Part shown: in pieces, positions 14,687-22,408 of the stretch
Position numbering within the stretch: the stretch's first letter is position 1
Layout of the letters: every line of letters starts with the position of its first letter
DNA from: Acidobacteria bacterium 13_1_20CM_2_55_15
GTDB taxonomy: Bacteria > Acidobacteriota > Terriglobia > 20CM-2-55-15
Direction: 5' to 3'
Assembly: GCA_001920875.1 (NCBI GenBank)
Contig: MNKP01000055.1
Coordinates: 1-33,487 of the forward strand
DNA: 33,487 nt
Translations under genes and position numbers: made by a program
Notes under the pieces: generated by a model
Database searches by the model: none
Told to the model about the DNA's origin: nothing
Seen by the model: only the letters and a program-made list of their open reading frames with translations

Positions 14687-17346
14687 ACCGTCACTCCATG
14701 GCATTTCTTGAATTTCTTTCCGCTGCCGCACGGGCAGGGATCGTTTCTCCCAATCTTGGGAGTATCGCGTTTCACCTGGCGCGACGCTCCATCGCCGCCA
14801 TTATTCTGCTGGGATAGGACGAACTCGGCGCGTCTGCGCTTGCGCTCTATTTGCTCTGCCTGTTTCTTTTCCTCGACCGGCTGCAGAAGGAACAGAAAGC
14901 GGAGAGTATCCTCTTCGATACGGCCCATCAGATCCTCAAAGAGTGTGTAAGACTCCTTCTTGTATTCGACCAATGGATCGCGTTGGCCATATCCTCGCAG
15001 CCCTATGCCTTCTTTGAGGTGGTCCATTGCAAGAAGATGGTCCTTCCAGTGCGAGTCCACGATCTGCAACATGAGCATGCGTTCGTGGTAACGCATTGGC
15101 GGCGAGCCGATCAGGGTTTCTTTCTGGTCGTATTTCTCGTGGGCTTTCGCAATCAGCGCTTCTTCGATTTCTTTCGAGCTCATGTGGCTGGGATCGAGAC
15201 CTTCAGCGCGGAAGTCAAAACCGAACTGCTGCAAGATCGCGGTTTGAAGGCCGTTGAAGTCCCACTCGTCGGGATGGGTTTTTTCGCTGGCATGCCGAGC
15301 GACGAGATCGATGATGATGTCGTCGGCAATACCCATCAGATATTCTTTCTGGTCTTCGCCCTCCAGCAGCTGCTTGCGGAGGCCATATACCGCTTCACGC
15401 TGCTTGTTCATGACGTCGTCGTATTCGAGGACGTGTTTGCGGTAGGAGAAATTCTGACCTTCAACACGCTTCTGTGCGTTTTCGATTTGTTTCGAGACAA
15501 ATCGTGATTCGATAGGAACACCTTCTTCCATACCCAGGCGCTGCATGATTCCAGAGATCCGGTCGGCGGCAAAAATGCGCATCAGGTCATCTTCGAGTGA
15601 GACGTAAAACCGCGAGGAACCCGGGTCGCCTTGGCGGCCGGAGCGGCCACGCAATTGGTTGTCGATGCGCCGCGCCTCGTGCCGTTCCGTACCGATAATG
15701 TGAAGCCCGCCCACCTGAACAACTTCTTCGTGCTCCTTATCGATCTGCGGCTTTACCTGCGCAATGGCTTCGTTCCACTGTTGAGGGGTCGCGCTTAATG
15801 GATCGATTTCCCGTTTTCTCAGAACATCGCGTGCCATGAACTCCGCGTTTCCACCGAGCAGAATGTCGGTACCGCGTCCAGCCATATTGGTCGCGATAGT
15901 CACTGCCCCTTTACGTCCGGCCTGCGCGACGATCTCCGCTTCTTTTTCGTGATATTTCGCGTTCAAGACGACGTGTTTCACGCCCGCCCGCTTCAGCATC
16001 GAACTCAACTTTTCCGAACGATCGATGGAAATTGTGCCGACCAGTGCCGGCTGTCCTCTTTCGTGGCATTGTTTGATTTCCTTGACGACGGCTTCGAATT
16101 TTTCGCGTTCGGTTCGATAGATGACGTCGGGATACTCGATACGTCCCAGCAAACGATTCGTCGGAATAACTGCCACGTCCAGCTTGTAGATCTTCAGAAA
16201 CTCTTCCGCCTCGGTTTCCGCAGTGCCGGTCATGCCTGCCAGCTTCTTATACATGCGGAAGTAGTTTTGGAATGTGATCGTCGCAAGGGTTTGATTCTCT
16301 TGCTGGATACGGAGTCCCTCTTTCGCCTCCACAGCTTGATGGAGACCGTCGCTCCACCGGCGACCAGGCATCAATCGTCCCGTGAATTCGTCGACGATGA
16401 TGACCTCGCCCTCCTTCACCACATATTCAACGTCGCGCTTGTACAGCGTGTGTGCGCGCAACGCCTGATTGATGTGGTGGAGAATTTCCATATTCGCGAT
16501 ATCGGAAAGATCGTCCACTCCGAGCAAGTTTTCACAGCGCCCAAATCCTTCCTCCGTCAGCGTGACGGTGCGGTGCTTTTCATCGACTTGATAATCGATG
16601 TCGCGGCGGAGTTTCGGGATGATCTTGTCGAGACGGTAGTACTTGTCGGTCGATTCCTCGCTCGGCCCGGAGATAATCAGCGGTGTTCGCGCTTCGTCGA
16701 TGAGAATCGAGTCGACTTCGTCCACGATTGCATATTGATGGGGGCGCTGAACGCAATGCGCCAGATCGAACTTCATGTTGTCGCGCAGATAGTCGAAACC
16801 GAACTCGTTGTTGGTTCCATACGTGATATCGGAACCGTAGGATTCCCGCCGTTCATCGTCGTCCAGGCCGTGCTGGATAACCCCAACGGTGAGTCCCAAA
16901 AATTTGTACAGCCGTCCCATCCACTCGGAGTCGCGCCGGGCCAGATAATCGTTGACCGTTATGACGTGAACCCCTTTGCCTTCCAGGGCATTCAGATATG
17001 CGGGAAGCGTTGCGACCAGCGTCTTACCTTCACCTGTCTTCATTTCCGAAATGCGGCCTTGATGCAACACAACTCCACCGATGAGCTGCACGTCGAAATG
17101 CCTCATGTTGAGCGCGCGCTTGCCTGTTTCACGCACAACCGCGAAGGCATCCGGCAGCAGGTCTTCGAGGGATTCCCCGTTTTCGGATCGCTGTTTGAAT
17201 TCGGCTGTCTTGGCTTTGAGTTGTTCGTCGGTGAGGCTCGAAAGTCGCGGCTCTAAATCGTTGATCTTTGCTACTAACGGTTGGATCTTCTTTATTTCAC
17301 GATCGTTTCTAGAACCTACAAACTTCTTAACTAACGTGTCGAGCAT
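14683..17346 (-). CDS. secA: Preprotein translocase ATPase SecA
   Basis: SecA drives unfolded preproteins through the SecYEG channel using ATP. The 887-residue protein shows Walker A MKTGEGKT at 102-109 (the same place as in E. coli, which supports the start), the DEAD-like [16 protein letters not shown] block, [11 protein letters not shown], the helicase motif [24 protein letters not shown] and a C-terminal zinc-binding tail [14 protein letters not shown] that in other bacteria binds SecB and phospholipids. I chose ATG 17346 over an in-frame start at 17400, because the extra 18 residues are not SecA-like. No Shine-Dalgarno is evident. It is followed immediately by guaB with a 4-base overlap; the M23 peptidase gene is upstream on the same strand. 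The many exported proteins in the window depend on this pathway. Confidence 0.97.
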   Translation of the reverse strand: MLDTLVKKFVGSRNDREIKKIQPLVAKINDLEPRLSSLTDEQLKAKTAEFKQRSENGESLEDLLPDAFAVVRETGKRALNMRHFDVQLIGGVVLHQGRISEMKTGEGKTLVATLPAYLNALEGKGVHVITVNDYLARRDSEWMGRLYKFLGLTVGVIQHGLDDDERRESYGSDITYGTNNEFGFDYLRDNMKFDLAHCVQRPHQYAIVDEVDSILIDEARTPLIISGPSEESTDKYYRLDKIIPKLRRDIDYQVDEKHRTVTLTEEGFGRCENLLGVDDLSDIANMEILHHINQALRAHTLYKRDVEYVVKEGEVIIVDEFTGRLMPGRRWSDGLHQAVEAKEGLRIQQENQTLATITFQNYFRMYKKLAGMTGTAETEAEEFLKIYKLDVAVIPTNRLLGRIEYPDVIYRTEREKFEAVVKEIKQCHERGQPALVGTISIDRSEKLSSMLKRAGVKHVVLNAKYHEKEAEIVAQAGRKGAVTIATNMAGRGTDILLGGNAEFMARDVLRKREIDPLSATPQQWNEAIAQVKPQIDKEHEEVVQVGGLHIIGTERHEARRIDNQLRGRSGRQGDPGSSRFYVSLEDDLMRIFAADRISGIMQRLGMEEGVPIESRFVSKQIENAQKRVEGQNFSYRKHVLEYDDVMNKQREAVYGLRKQLLEGEDQKEYLMGIADDIIIDLVARHASEKTHPDEWDFNGLQTAILQQFGFDFRAEGLDPSHMSSKEIEEALIAKAHEKYDQKETLIGSPPMRYHERMLMLQIVDSHWKDHLLAMDHLKEGIGLRGYGQRDPLVEYKKESYTLFEDLMGRIEEDTLRFLFLLQPVEEKKQAEQIERKRRRAEFVLSQQNNGGDGASRQVKRDTPKIGRNDPCPCGSGKKFKKCHGVTV

Positions 17347-17374
17347 ATATGAGTGTAACGGAAGAGGGGATATA

Positions 17375-17437
17375 GCCACAAGAGGCACAAAGACTGACAA
17401 AACAACACTTCTGAGGTCTTTGGTGCGTCTTTGTGGC
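17375..17437. repeat. Imperfect inverted repeat between the M23 peptidase gene and secA
   Basis: GCCACAAGAGGCACAAAGAC (17375-17394) is mirrored by GTCTTTGGTGCGTCTTTGTGGC (17416-17437), with two single-base bulges and a 21-base loop. It begins 10 bp after the M23 stop (17447, minus strand) and precedes secA. The GCCACAA/TTGTGGC ends also occur at 2602-2608/2652-2658. It could be a REP-like element, a terminator of the upstream gene, or part of the secA leader. Confidence 0.55.
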
Positions 17438-17446
17438 CCTGAAGCT

Positions 17447-18340
17447 TTAACCGCGGGGCAGGTAATTTCTTGGATTTACCGGGCGATCGTTGATCCGAAC
17501 TTCGTAATGCAGGTGCGGGGCGGTACTGCGGCCCGAAGTCCCAACGTAACCAATCACGTCATTCTTCCGGACCCGTTGCCCGGCTTTCACGGCAAACTGG
17601 GAGAGGTGGCCAAGCCGTGTCGTGAAACCATTACCGTGATCGACGATAATCAGATTCCCGTACGCGGCCTTCCGCTGTGCGTAGATGATTTTGCCATCGG
17701 CGGGGGCACGGACCTGGGTTCCAAACAAGGCACCGATATCGACACCCAGATGAATTTCTCCTTCGCCGTTGAAAGGATCAGCACGATTGCCGTACTGGCT
17801 CGTGAGGCTTCCCTTTACTGGCCAGATCGTGGGTGTGCTCCGGCGAATCGTGGCTTTCTTCTCCGCAACTTCCTGGAACAGCATCAGCTGGTTTTCCATT
17901 TCCGCGGTTCGATCCCGAAGTAAATCGATACCGTCCTTCAAGTTCGCAGAGCCGAGTAACTCGGCGGTGGGATAATCGATCTTTGAGCCGCCGACCGCCC
18001 GTACATTGACCTTGGCGCGCTTTTGACTATCACCCTCGACAAGGGTCTGGATCTGTTGAAAAAGGTTCTCGATGTTGCTTATTTTCTCGCCGAGCTTGAC
18101 GGTCGCAACTTCCAGAATTCTCTTTTGGACTTTCAGATCGGTATTTTCCGCCTGAAGTTTGTCGTAGTCGGCGGCCTTGAAGGCCATCTTGATATAGCTG
18201 AATCCCAGGGCGACTGCGACGAAGAAGCAGAGCACTCCAACACCGGCCAAAACGTGCAGGACGCGCGCTGGCAGCTTGAGCTTTCGTAGCCTCGGACTAG
18301 CATGCGGCACAACAATCAAGGTATAAAAGCTCTTGGCCAT
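17447..18340 (-). CDS. Membrane-anchored M23 (LytM-type) peptidoglycan endopeptidase-like protein
   Basis: This 297-residue protein has a basic N-terminus, one membrane span (about 30-55), a periplasmic coiled coil (about 60-105 and 145-165) and a C-terminal M23 domain (about 185-290). Zinc-site residues are visible: the H and D of EIHLGVDIG, and the HxH of [14 protein letters not shown] supplies a further histidine. LytM-domain proteins either cut peptide cross-bridges or, if degenerate, activate amidases; the full HxxxD plus HxH set argues for an active enzyme. The start is fixed by AGGAG (18353-18349) 8 bases before ATG 18340; the in-frame upstream start at 18373 lacks this. It diverges from the HEFAH-motif membrane protein gene. 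The layout resembles cell-division or cell-elongation endopeptidases. Confidence 0.9.
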   Translation of the reverse strand: MAKSFYTLIVVPHASPRLRKLKLPARVLHVLAGVGVLCFFVAVALGFSYIKMAFKAADYDKLQAENTDLKVQKRILEVATVKLGEKISNIENLFQQIQTLVEGDSQKRAKVNVRAVGGSKIDYPTAELLGSANLKDGIDLLRDRTAEMENQLMLFQEVAEKKATIRRSTPTIWPVKGSLTSQYGNRADPFNGEGEIHLGVDIGALFGTQVRAPADGKIIYAQRKAAYGNLIIVDHGNGFTTRLGHLSQFAVKAGQRVRKNDVIGYVGTSGRSTAPHLHYEVRINDRPVNPRNYLPRG

Positions 18341-18469
18341 TCGCTTTACTCCTAGAGTTACCGAGAGGGCCAAAGTCCCCTTGAGCTTCTGCTATATACT
18401 TGAATAAGAAGGACTTGATGCCAATAGACCGACCGAACTAAGGGACGAATTTAACAAAGGGCCATTGTG

Positions 18470-19519
18470 ATGGTCAAGCGCAAAATAGGAACTTCAGGTG
18501 AGTCTACCCGATCTGCCAAGACCCATTGGGGGTGGATTGTTCCTGCGTTCGCTCTGGTAACTTTCCTCACTTCCTGGGCAAACCTTTATCCGACGCTGGC
18601 CGTCGAGCAGTGGTATGCCCGGGGCATCTTTCCGCTGATCTCCGGGATCGCCCGGCGAATAGCGGACGCCGTTCGATTCTCGTGGCTCGACCTTGTGATC
18701 CCCGTCGGCTTTGTGTCGACGGTATGGCTCATCCTCCGTCGGCAGTGGAAATGGCTCCTGAACCTTGCTGCCGCTTTTTACCTGATTTTGTTTTGGTCGT
18801 GGGCTCTCAACTACCACCGCGAACGGCTATCTTCGAAACTTCAGGTTGACGTTTCTCATATGAATGCCGGCGCGATCGACGATTTCGCAATGCGCGCAGC
18901 AGCCGAACTCAACCGGTTGTACAAAGAAAAGGAAGGGCTAACATATGATGAGGCAGGTACTCTCGAGGAAGCACGCAGGCGCGTCAGGCGCGTCATTGGG
19001 ATTATCGATGGGAAGGATTGGGACGCCCCCCATCGAGTCAAGGTTTCCTGGATTGCCAATCGCTGGTTTCGTGCGGCGGGGATCGACGGAATGTTCAATC
19101 CCATCGGTCATGAACCGATCGTCACCGAGACGCTGCTCGATATCGAGCGCCCGTTTGTCATCGCCCACGAATTCGCTCACGTTCAAGGGTACCCGGACGA
19201 AGGGGACGCAAACGTGATCGCAGCGCTGGCGGCACTGAAGTCGAGTAATCCAGCCTTCCAATACAGCGGATGGTTGAATTTATGGTTTTACCTGCGCAAT
19301 CGCGATCGAGACAAACTTATCGATTCCGGGCCGCGTGAAGATTTGCAGCGAATTATCAGCCGCCTTCGCCGGGACCGGATCGACTGGATCAGTCATCTGC
19401 AGAGCCTCGTCCTGGACTGGTTTCTCAAAGCCAACAGCGTCGAACAAGGCATCCGGAGCTATTCCCGTGTCGTTTTGCTCGTTGCCGGCATCGAGCCATC
19501 CTGGGAGCGCTTCCGGTAA
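18470..19519 (+). CDS. Membrane protein with HExxH zinc motif, DUF3810-like
   Basis: This 349-residue protein has three hydrophobic segments in its first third (about 22-42, 72-92 and 98-116), then a soluble domain with HEFAH at 233-237 followed by GYPDEGDAN at 240-248. HExxH plus a downstream E/D cluster is the pattern of gluzincin-type metallopeptidases, and the arrangement matches what I know of the DUF3810 family, whose function is not established. ATG 18470 has AAAGGG (18456-18461) 8 bases upstream; an adjacent GTG at 18467 is possible. It diverges from the M23 peptidase gene and converges on the TPR/barrel gene. Envelope proteolysis is a plausible but unproven role. Confidence 0.72.
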   Translation: MVKRKIGTSGESTRSAKTHWGWIVPAFALVTFLTSWANLYPTLAVEQWYARGIFPLISGIARRIADAVRFSWLDLVIPVGFVSTVWLILRRQWKWLLNLAAAFYLILFWSWALNYHRERLSSKLQVDVSHMNAGAIDDFAMRAAAELNRLYKEKEGLTYDEAGTLEEARRRVRRVIGIIDGKDWDAPHRVKVSWIANRWFRAAGIDGMFNPIGHEPIVTETLLDIERPFVIAHEFAHVQGYPDEGDANVIAALAALKSSNPAFQYSGWLNLWFYLRNRDRDKLIDSGPREDLQRIISRLRRDRIDWISHLQSLVLDWFLKANSVEQGIRSYSRVVLLVAGIEPSWERFR

Positions 19520-19522
19520 ACC

Positions 19523-19552
19523 CTCCCCCAGAGGGAGAAGGGAATGCATTCC
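19523..19552. terminator. Short hairpins between convergent genes
   Basis: CTCCC (19523-19527) pairs with GGGAG (19533-19537), and a perfect 12-bp palindrome GGAATGCATTCC follows at 19541-19552. They fill the 42-bp gap between two converging genes and may end transcription or be remnants of the same CCCTCC-rich repeat class as 27836-27889. Neither has a U-tract. Confidence 0.3.
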
Positions 19553-19561
19553 GGTCGCTCC

Positions 19562-21229
19562 TCACCACAGCCTTCGTTCCACATAACCGAACAGGACGTT
19601 CTTGCCTTCGCGCAAGGACCGGCCGTAGACCAGGTTTAAGGAGTGTGTCGGGGTTTGGATGCGCAGGCCCGCTCCCGTGTCCAACAGCAAACGGCTCGGT
19701 TGGAAAATATGGTTGCGGTCCCACGTTTTGGCGCCATCGAAGAAGAGATTCCACTTCACGGTTAGAAATGGAATGTTCAGCGTGTTAAACACTGGGATGG
19801 TTGCCAGGCGCCGTTCGATATCCGTATTAAGCAGAGCAAAATCCGAACCGATTGGGCCACGGCCATAATGCCCATTGATTGCCGCAGTATGCCCGCGCAA
19901 CACGTTCGCCGGATTCGTGTCCAGGCCCAGGAGGAAGTAATCTTCAACGGGAAGAGCACCGCGAGACGTTCCTGTCTTAATTGTCCAGTCCAGATTAGTG
20001 CGCGTGTCTTTCGACAGCGTGATCCGATTATTGAATTCGGCTACACCGCCGCTGAAATTGGTATCGCCGACCAAGGAACGCCTTGCGGCAAAGCCTTCCA
20101 GATGCAGCCGGTTTTGGTATTGCCGGTCGACCAACCGGATGTTGACCTCCGCGTTGAACCGCCCTGTGTTGCGGCTATCGGTGAACAACTGCGCCAAGCT
20201 GCCTTTTCCGGCGCGGTTCCGATATTCGAAGCCACCGCCAAGCTCCACGCGATAGTGCGGTATGTGCTTGATATGAACCCGGATCGCGTTAGCTTTGTAG
20301 TCGAAGAGACTGTTGGAACGAAACCCCGGACGAACGTTTCGTGACACGTCCCACCGCTCTGCGCGCCAACTGTTCCCCAGTTCGAGATGGAACAACCCTG
20401 GCCACGGCAGCGGTATCTTGAGCCGCCCTTCGATCCGGCGGCGGTTGGTGTCCCACCGGTAGTTTCCGTTGACATTTACGCCACTGTTGCCAATGTTCCA
20501 CAAATCCACGTACGAGGTTTCGACCGGGGCCCCTTTGAGAAGCCCGAAGAGAAAATCGCTCCATGAATTGCGTTTTGCGGTAGTGCGGACAATCGCGTTG
20601 TACTGGTCCGGGACTCGGGTGGGTTCGACTTCAAGACCCACGTTGGCGAAGTTCTCGGTCTCCAGAAGACGCGATTCCGTGGTCTTCCATTCGTCATAAC
20701 GCAATACCCCTGCCGGATGAAACGCCACAGCGTCGCGCACGACCCATAGGCCAAAGGTCAAATAGTAATTGTGCAAAATGTCGTTGATGACCGGCCGGCC
20801 GCTCTTATTCCACGACTGGAGTGCAGCCTGGACTTCGCCTTCGGACATATTGATCGTGGCCAACAGATCCGATGCGTAGTTGTTATTGGGATCAGTAACA
20901 AGCGTGCGCTCTAATTCCGCTTTGGCAGCTTCACGATCGTTATTGGTCAGATAGAAGTCCGCAAGCTGGTTCGGGAATCGGGCATCTTTAGGATACCGCT
21001 GGTTACCTTCTTTGAGGATGTCTTCTGCCTTCTGGTACTCCTTCATCGCCGTGTACGCTATCCCGAGGTACAGATATGCGTCAGGGACAGGATTACGTGC
21101 GAGAGTTTCGGACAGGATATTCACAGCGCGAACGTATTCGCCCCGATCTATCGCGTCGCGGGCTTCGTCGATTTGAGCGAAAGCAATGTGGGCCGTGAAA
21201 AAAAATACGAAAACAGAAATAGCCTTCAT
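19562..21229 (-). CDS. Exported TPR protein with C-terminal Omp85/BamA-like beta-barrel
   Basis: This 555-residue protein has a signal peptide ending HIAFAQ (near 19), four or so TPR units (about 20-150; for example DAYLYLGIAYTAMKEYQKAEDIL and the NNDREAAKAELERTL repeat) and a long beta-rich half (about 255-555). The final ~60 residues, with TVKWNLFFDGAKTWD, LLLDTGAGLRI and the terminal YVERRLW, resemble the last strands of Omp85/BamA or two-partner-secretion barrels, ending in an aromatic residue as outer-membrane barrels do. Only this C-terminal part is recognisable; no POTRA domains are obvious, and the TPRs may take their place. It would sit in the outer membrane with TPRs in the periplasm. 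The start is ATG 21229. It diverges from another barrel gene across 33 bp sharing a symmetric -10 element. Confidence 0.72.
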   Translation of the reverse strand: MKAISVFVFFFTAHIAFAQIDEARDAIDRGEYVRAVNILSETLARNPVPDAYLYLGIAYTAMKEYQKAEDILKEGNQRYPKDARFPNQLADFYLTNNDREAAKAELERTLVTDPNNNYASDLLATINMSEGEVQAALQSWNKSGRPVINDILHNYYLTFGLWVVRDAVAFHPAGVLRYDEWKTTESRLLETENFANVGLEVEPTRVPDQYNAIVRTTAKRNSWSDFLFGLLKGAPVETSYVDLWNIGNSGVNVNGNYRWDTNRRRIEGRLKIPLPWPGLFHLELGNSWRAERWDVSRNVRPGFRSNSLFDYKANAIRVHIKHIPHYRVELGGGFEYRNRAGKGSLAQLFTDSRNTGRFNAEVNIRLVDRQYQNRLHLEGFAARRSLVGDTNFSGGVAEFNNRITLSKDTRTNLDWTIKTGTSRGALPVEDYFLLGLDTNPANVLRGHTAAINGHYGRGPIGSDFALLNTDIERRLATIPVFNTLNIPFLTVKWNLFFDGAKTWDRNHIFQPSRLLLDTGAGLRIQTPTHSLNLVYGRSLREGKNVLFGYVERRLW

Positions 21230-21247
21230 GCGTACCTAACACACTCG

Positions 21248-21255
21248 ATTATAAT
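21248..21255. promoter_or_regulatory. Symmetric ATTATAAT element, possible shared -10 of divergent genes
   Basis: The 8-bp perfect palindrome ATTATAAT reads TATAAT on both strands in the 33-bp gap between the TPR/barrel gene (start 21229, minus) and the barrel gene (start 21263, plus). Rightward transcription would start about at the ATG itself, so that mRNA could be leaderless; leftward transcription would start about 12 bases before its ATG. No good -35 element is visible on either side. Confidence 0.35.
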
Positions 21256-21262
21256 TTTTTAC

Positions 21263-21862
21263 ATGAAAACCCTCGGATGTTTTCTCGTATTCACGTGCAT
21301 TTTGGCGGCGATTCCAGCTTACGCCGACTCGGATCTCACAATATTTGGCGCAGCGCAGCATCAGGGGAAATTAACGCTGCAATCCGCCACTCAAACGGCG
21401 ACAACAACCAGCAACTTCGATCCGACGACGTTCGGAGTGTTCGGTGTTCGATACAGCCATGGAAAAATTATCGGAGGCGAGCACACACTGGCCTATGCCC
21501 CGAATTTTATTTCGAGCAATAGCAAAGCCTTCATCTATAACAGCGATCTCCTTCTTCAAGCTCCATTACCGAAGATCCGGCCATACGGAACAGTTGGCTT
21601 AGGCTGGATTTTTACATGGTCGAAGGATCAATCCGGCAGACCGGCTCTCGGAGATATCGGCAACAAGTTCGCCATCAACTATGGTGGCGGTGTGAAGGTA
21701 TTTCCGGCGGGACCGGTTGGAATACGCTTCGATATCCGCGGCTATACACTCCCAAGCGTGAAATTCAATCTTCCTGCTTCGCTTGCGACACAAACTGTGC
21801 AGACCCAGAGCCAGTCGGTGAATTTCATCGAGTACGGTTTTGGCGTTGTGTTCAAGTTTTGA
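21263..21862 (+). CDS. Outer-membrane beta-barrel protein (second paralogue)
   Basis: This 199-residue exported barrel has a signal peptide with cleavage after AIPAYA near residue 21 and repeated amphipathic strands (GVFGVRYSHGK, YGTVGLGWIFTW, YGGGVKVFP, GIRFDIRGY). It ends in VVFKF, the terminal phenylalanine expected of proteins inserted by the BAM complex. ATG 21263 begins the signal peptide; an in-frame start at 21173 would place 30 unrelated residues before it and overlap the divergent gene. It aligns by eye with the barrel at 5583-6308 around NYGxGVKV and FRxDxRG. The next gene starts 7 bp downstream, so it heads an apparent operon with the methyltransferase-like gene and the M28 peptidase. 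Ligand unknown. Confidence 0.75.
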   Translation: MKTLGCFLVFTCILAAIPAYADSDLTIFGAAQHQGKLTLQSATQTATTTSNFDPTTFGVFGVRYSHGKIIGGEHTLAYAPNFISSNSKAFIYNSDLLLQAPLPKIRPYGTVGLGWIFTWSKDQSGRPALGDIGNKFAINYGGGVKVFPAGPVGIRFDIRGYTLPSVKFNLPASLATQTVQTQSQSVNFIEYGFGVVFKF

Positions 21863-21868
21863 GGGAGA

Positions 21869-22408
21869 ATGGTGGCCGCTGGTCCTGATGAGCCGAAGCG
21901 TTCCACCTACATCGGACTTTTCTTAACGACGCTTTCCCTCCTGCAGTTCGAGCTGTTTCTGACGCGCATCTTCAGCGTTACGATGTGGTACCACTTCGCC
22001 TTCATGGCGATTTCACTGGCGATGTTTGGTCTCGCTGCCGGCGCGATTTTCGTCGAGCTGATGAAGAAGCGCGAAGCGCACGCGATGCTTGCCAACTTTG
22101 GCTTGCTTTTCGCTTTGACGAGCGCTATCTGTTTCGCCGCGCAATTGTATATACCCGTCGATCCGGAAAAAGAGATCGCCTGGACAGCTTTGGCTTTCAT
22201 TCTGGCGGCGATTCCCTTTGTTTTCGGGGGGATGGTTGTATGCGTAGCCCTCACACGTTTTCCCCGGCACACAGGTGCACTGTATGCGGCCGATCTTGCC
22301 GGGTCCGCGGCCGGTTGCATCCTGACGATTCCGATCTTGAACCATATCCACGCGCCGACGGCTGTGATTCTGAATGCGGGTATCGCGGCTCTCTCTGGGT
22401 GCCATTAA
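21869..22408 (+). CDS. N-terminal fragment of a membrane spermidine-synthase-like protein (broken gene)
   Basis: This 179-residue fragment contains about five membrane segments and the family text RIFSVTMWYHFAFMAISLAMFG, here split as RIFSV and WYHFAFM, seen in large membrane proteins that couple a multi-span N-terminus to a spermidine-synthase-like methyltransferase domain. Reading stops with SGCH at 22406-22408, while the rest of the protein continues in the next frame from about 22395 on. The break falls in what should be the last segments of the N-terminal membrane domain, so besides the frameshift some codons appear to be missing. AGGGAG lies just before the ATG, 7 bp after the barrel gene stop. 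Assembly error or genuine pseudogene cannot be told apart here. Confidence 0.6.
   Translation: MVAAGPDEPKRSTYIGLFLTTLSLLQFELFLTRIFSVTMWYHFAFMAISLAMFGLAAGAIFVELMKKREAHAMLANFGLLFALTSAICFAAQLYIPVDPEKEIAWTALAFILAAIPFVFGGMVVCVALTRFPRHTGALYAADLAGSAAGCILTIPILNHIHAPTAVILNAGIAALSGCH

Noticed and set aside
15949-17256. Long plus-strand frame (435 codons) opposite secA
   Set aside because: It is antisense to a certain, highly conserved SecA coding region and has no recognisable motifs; it follows from secA codon bias.
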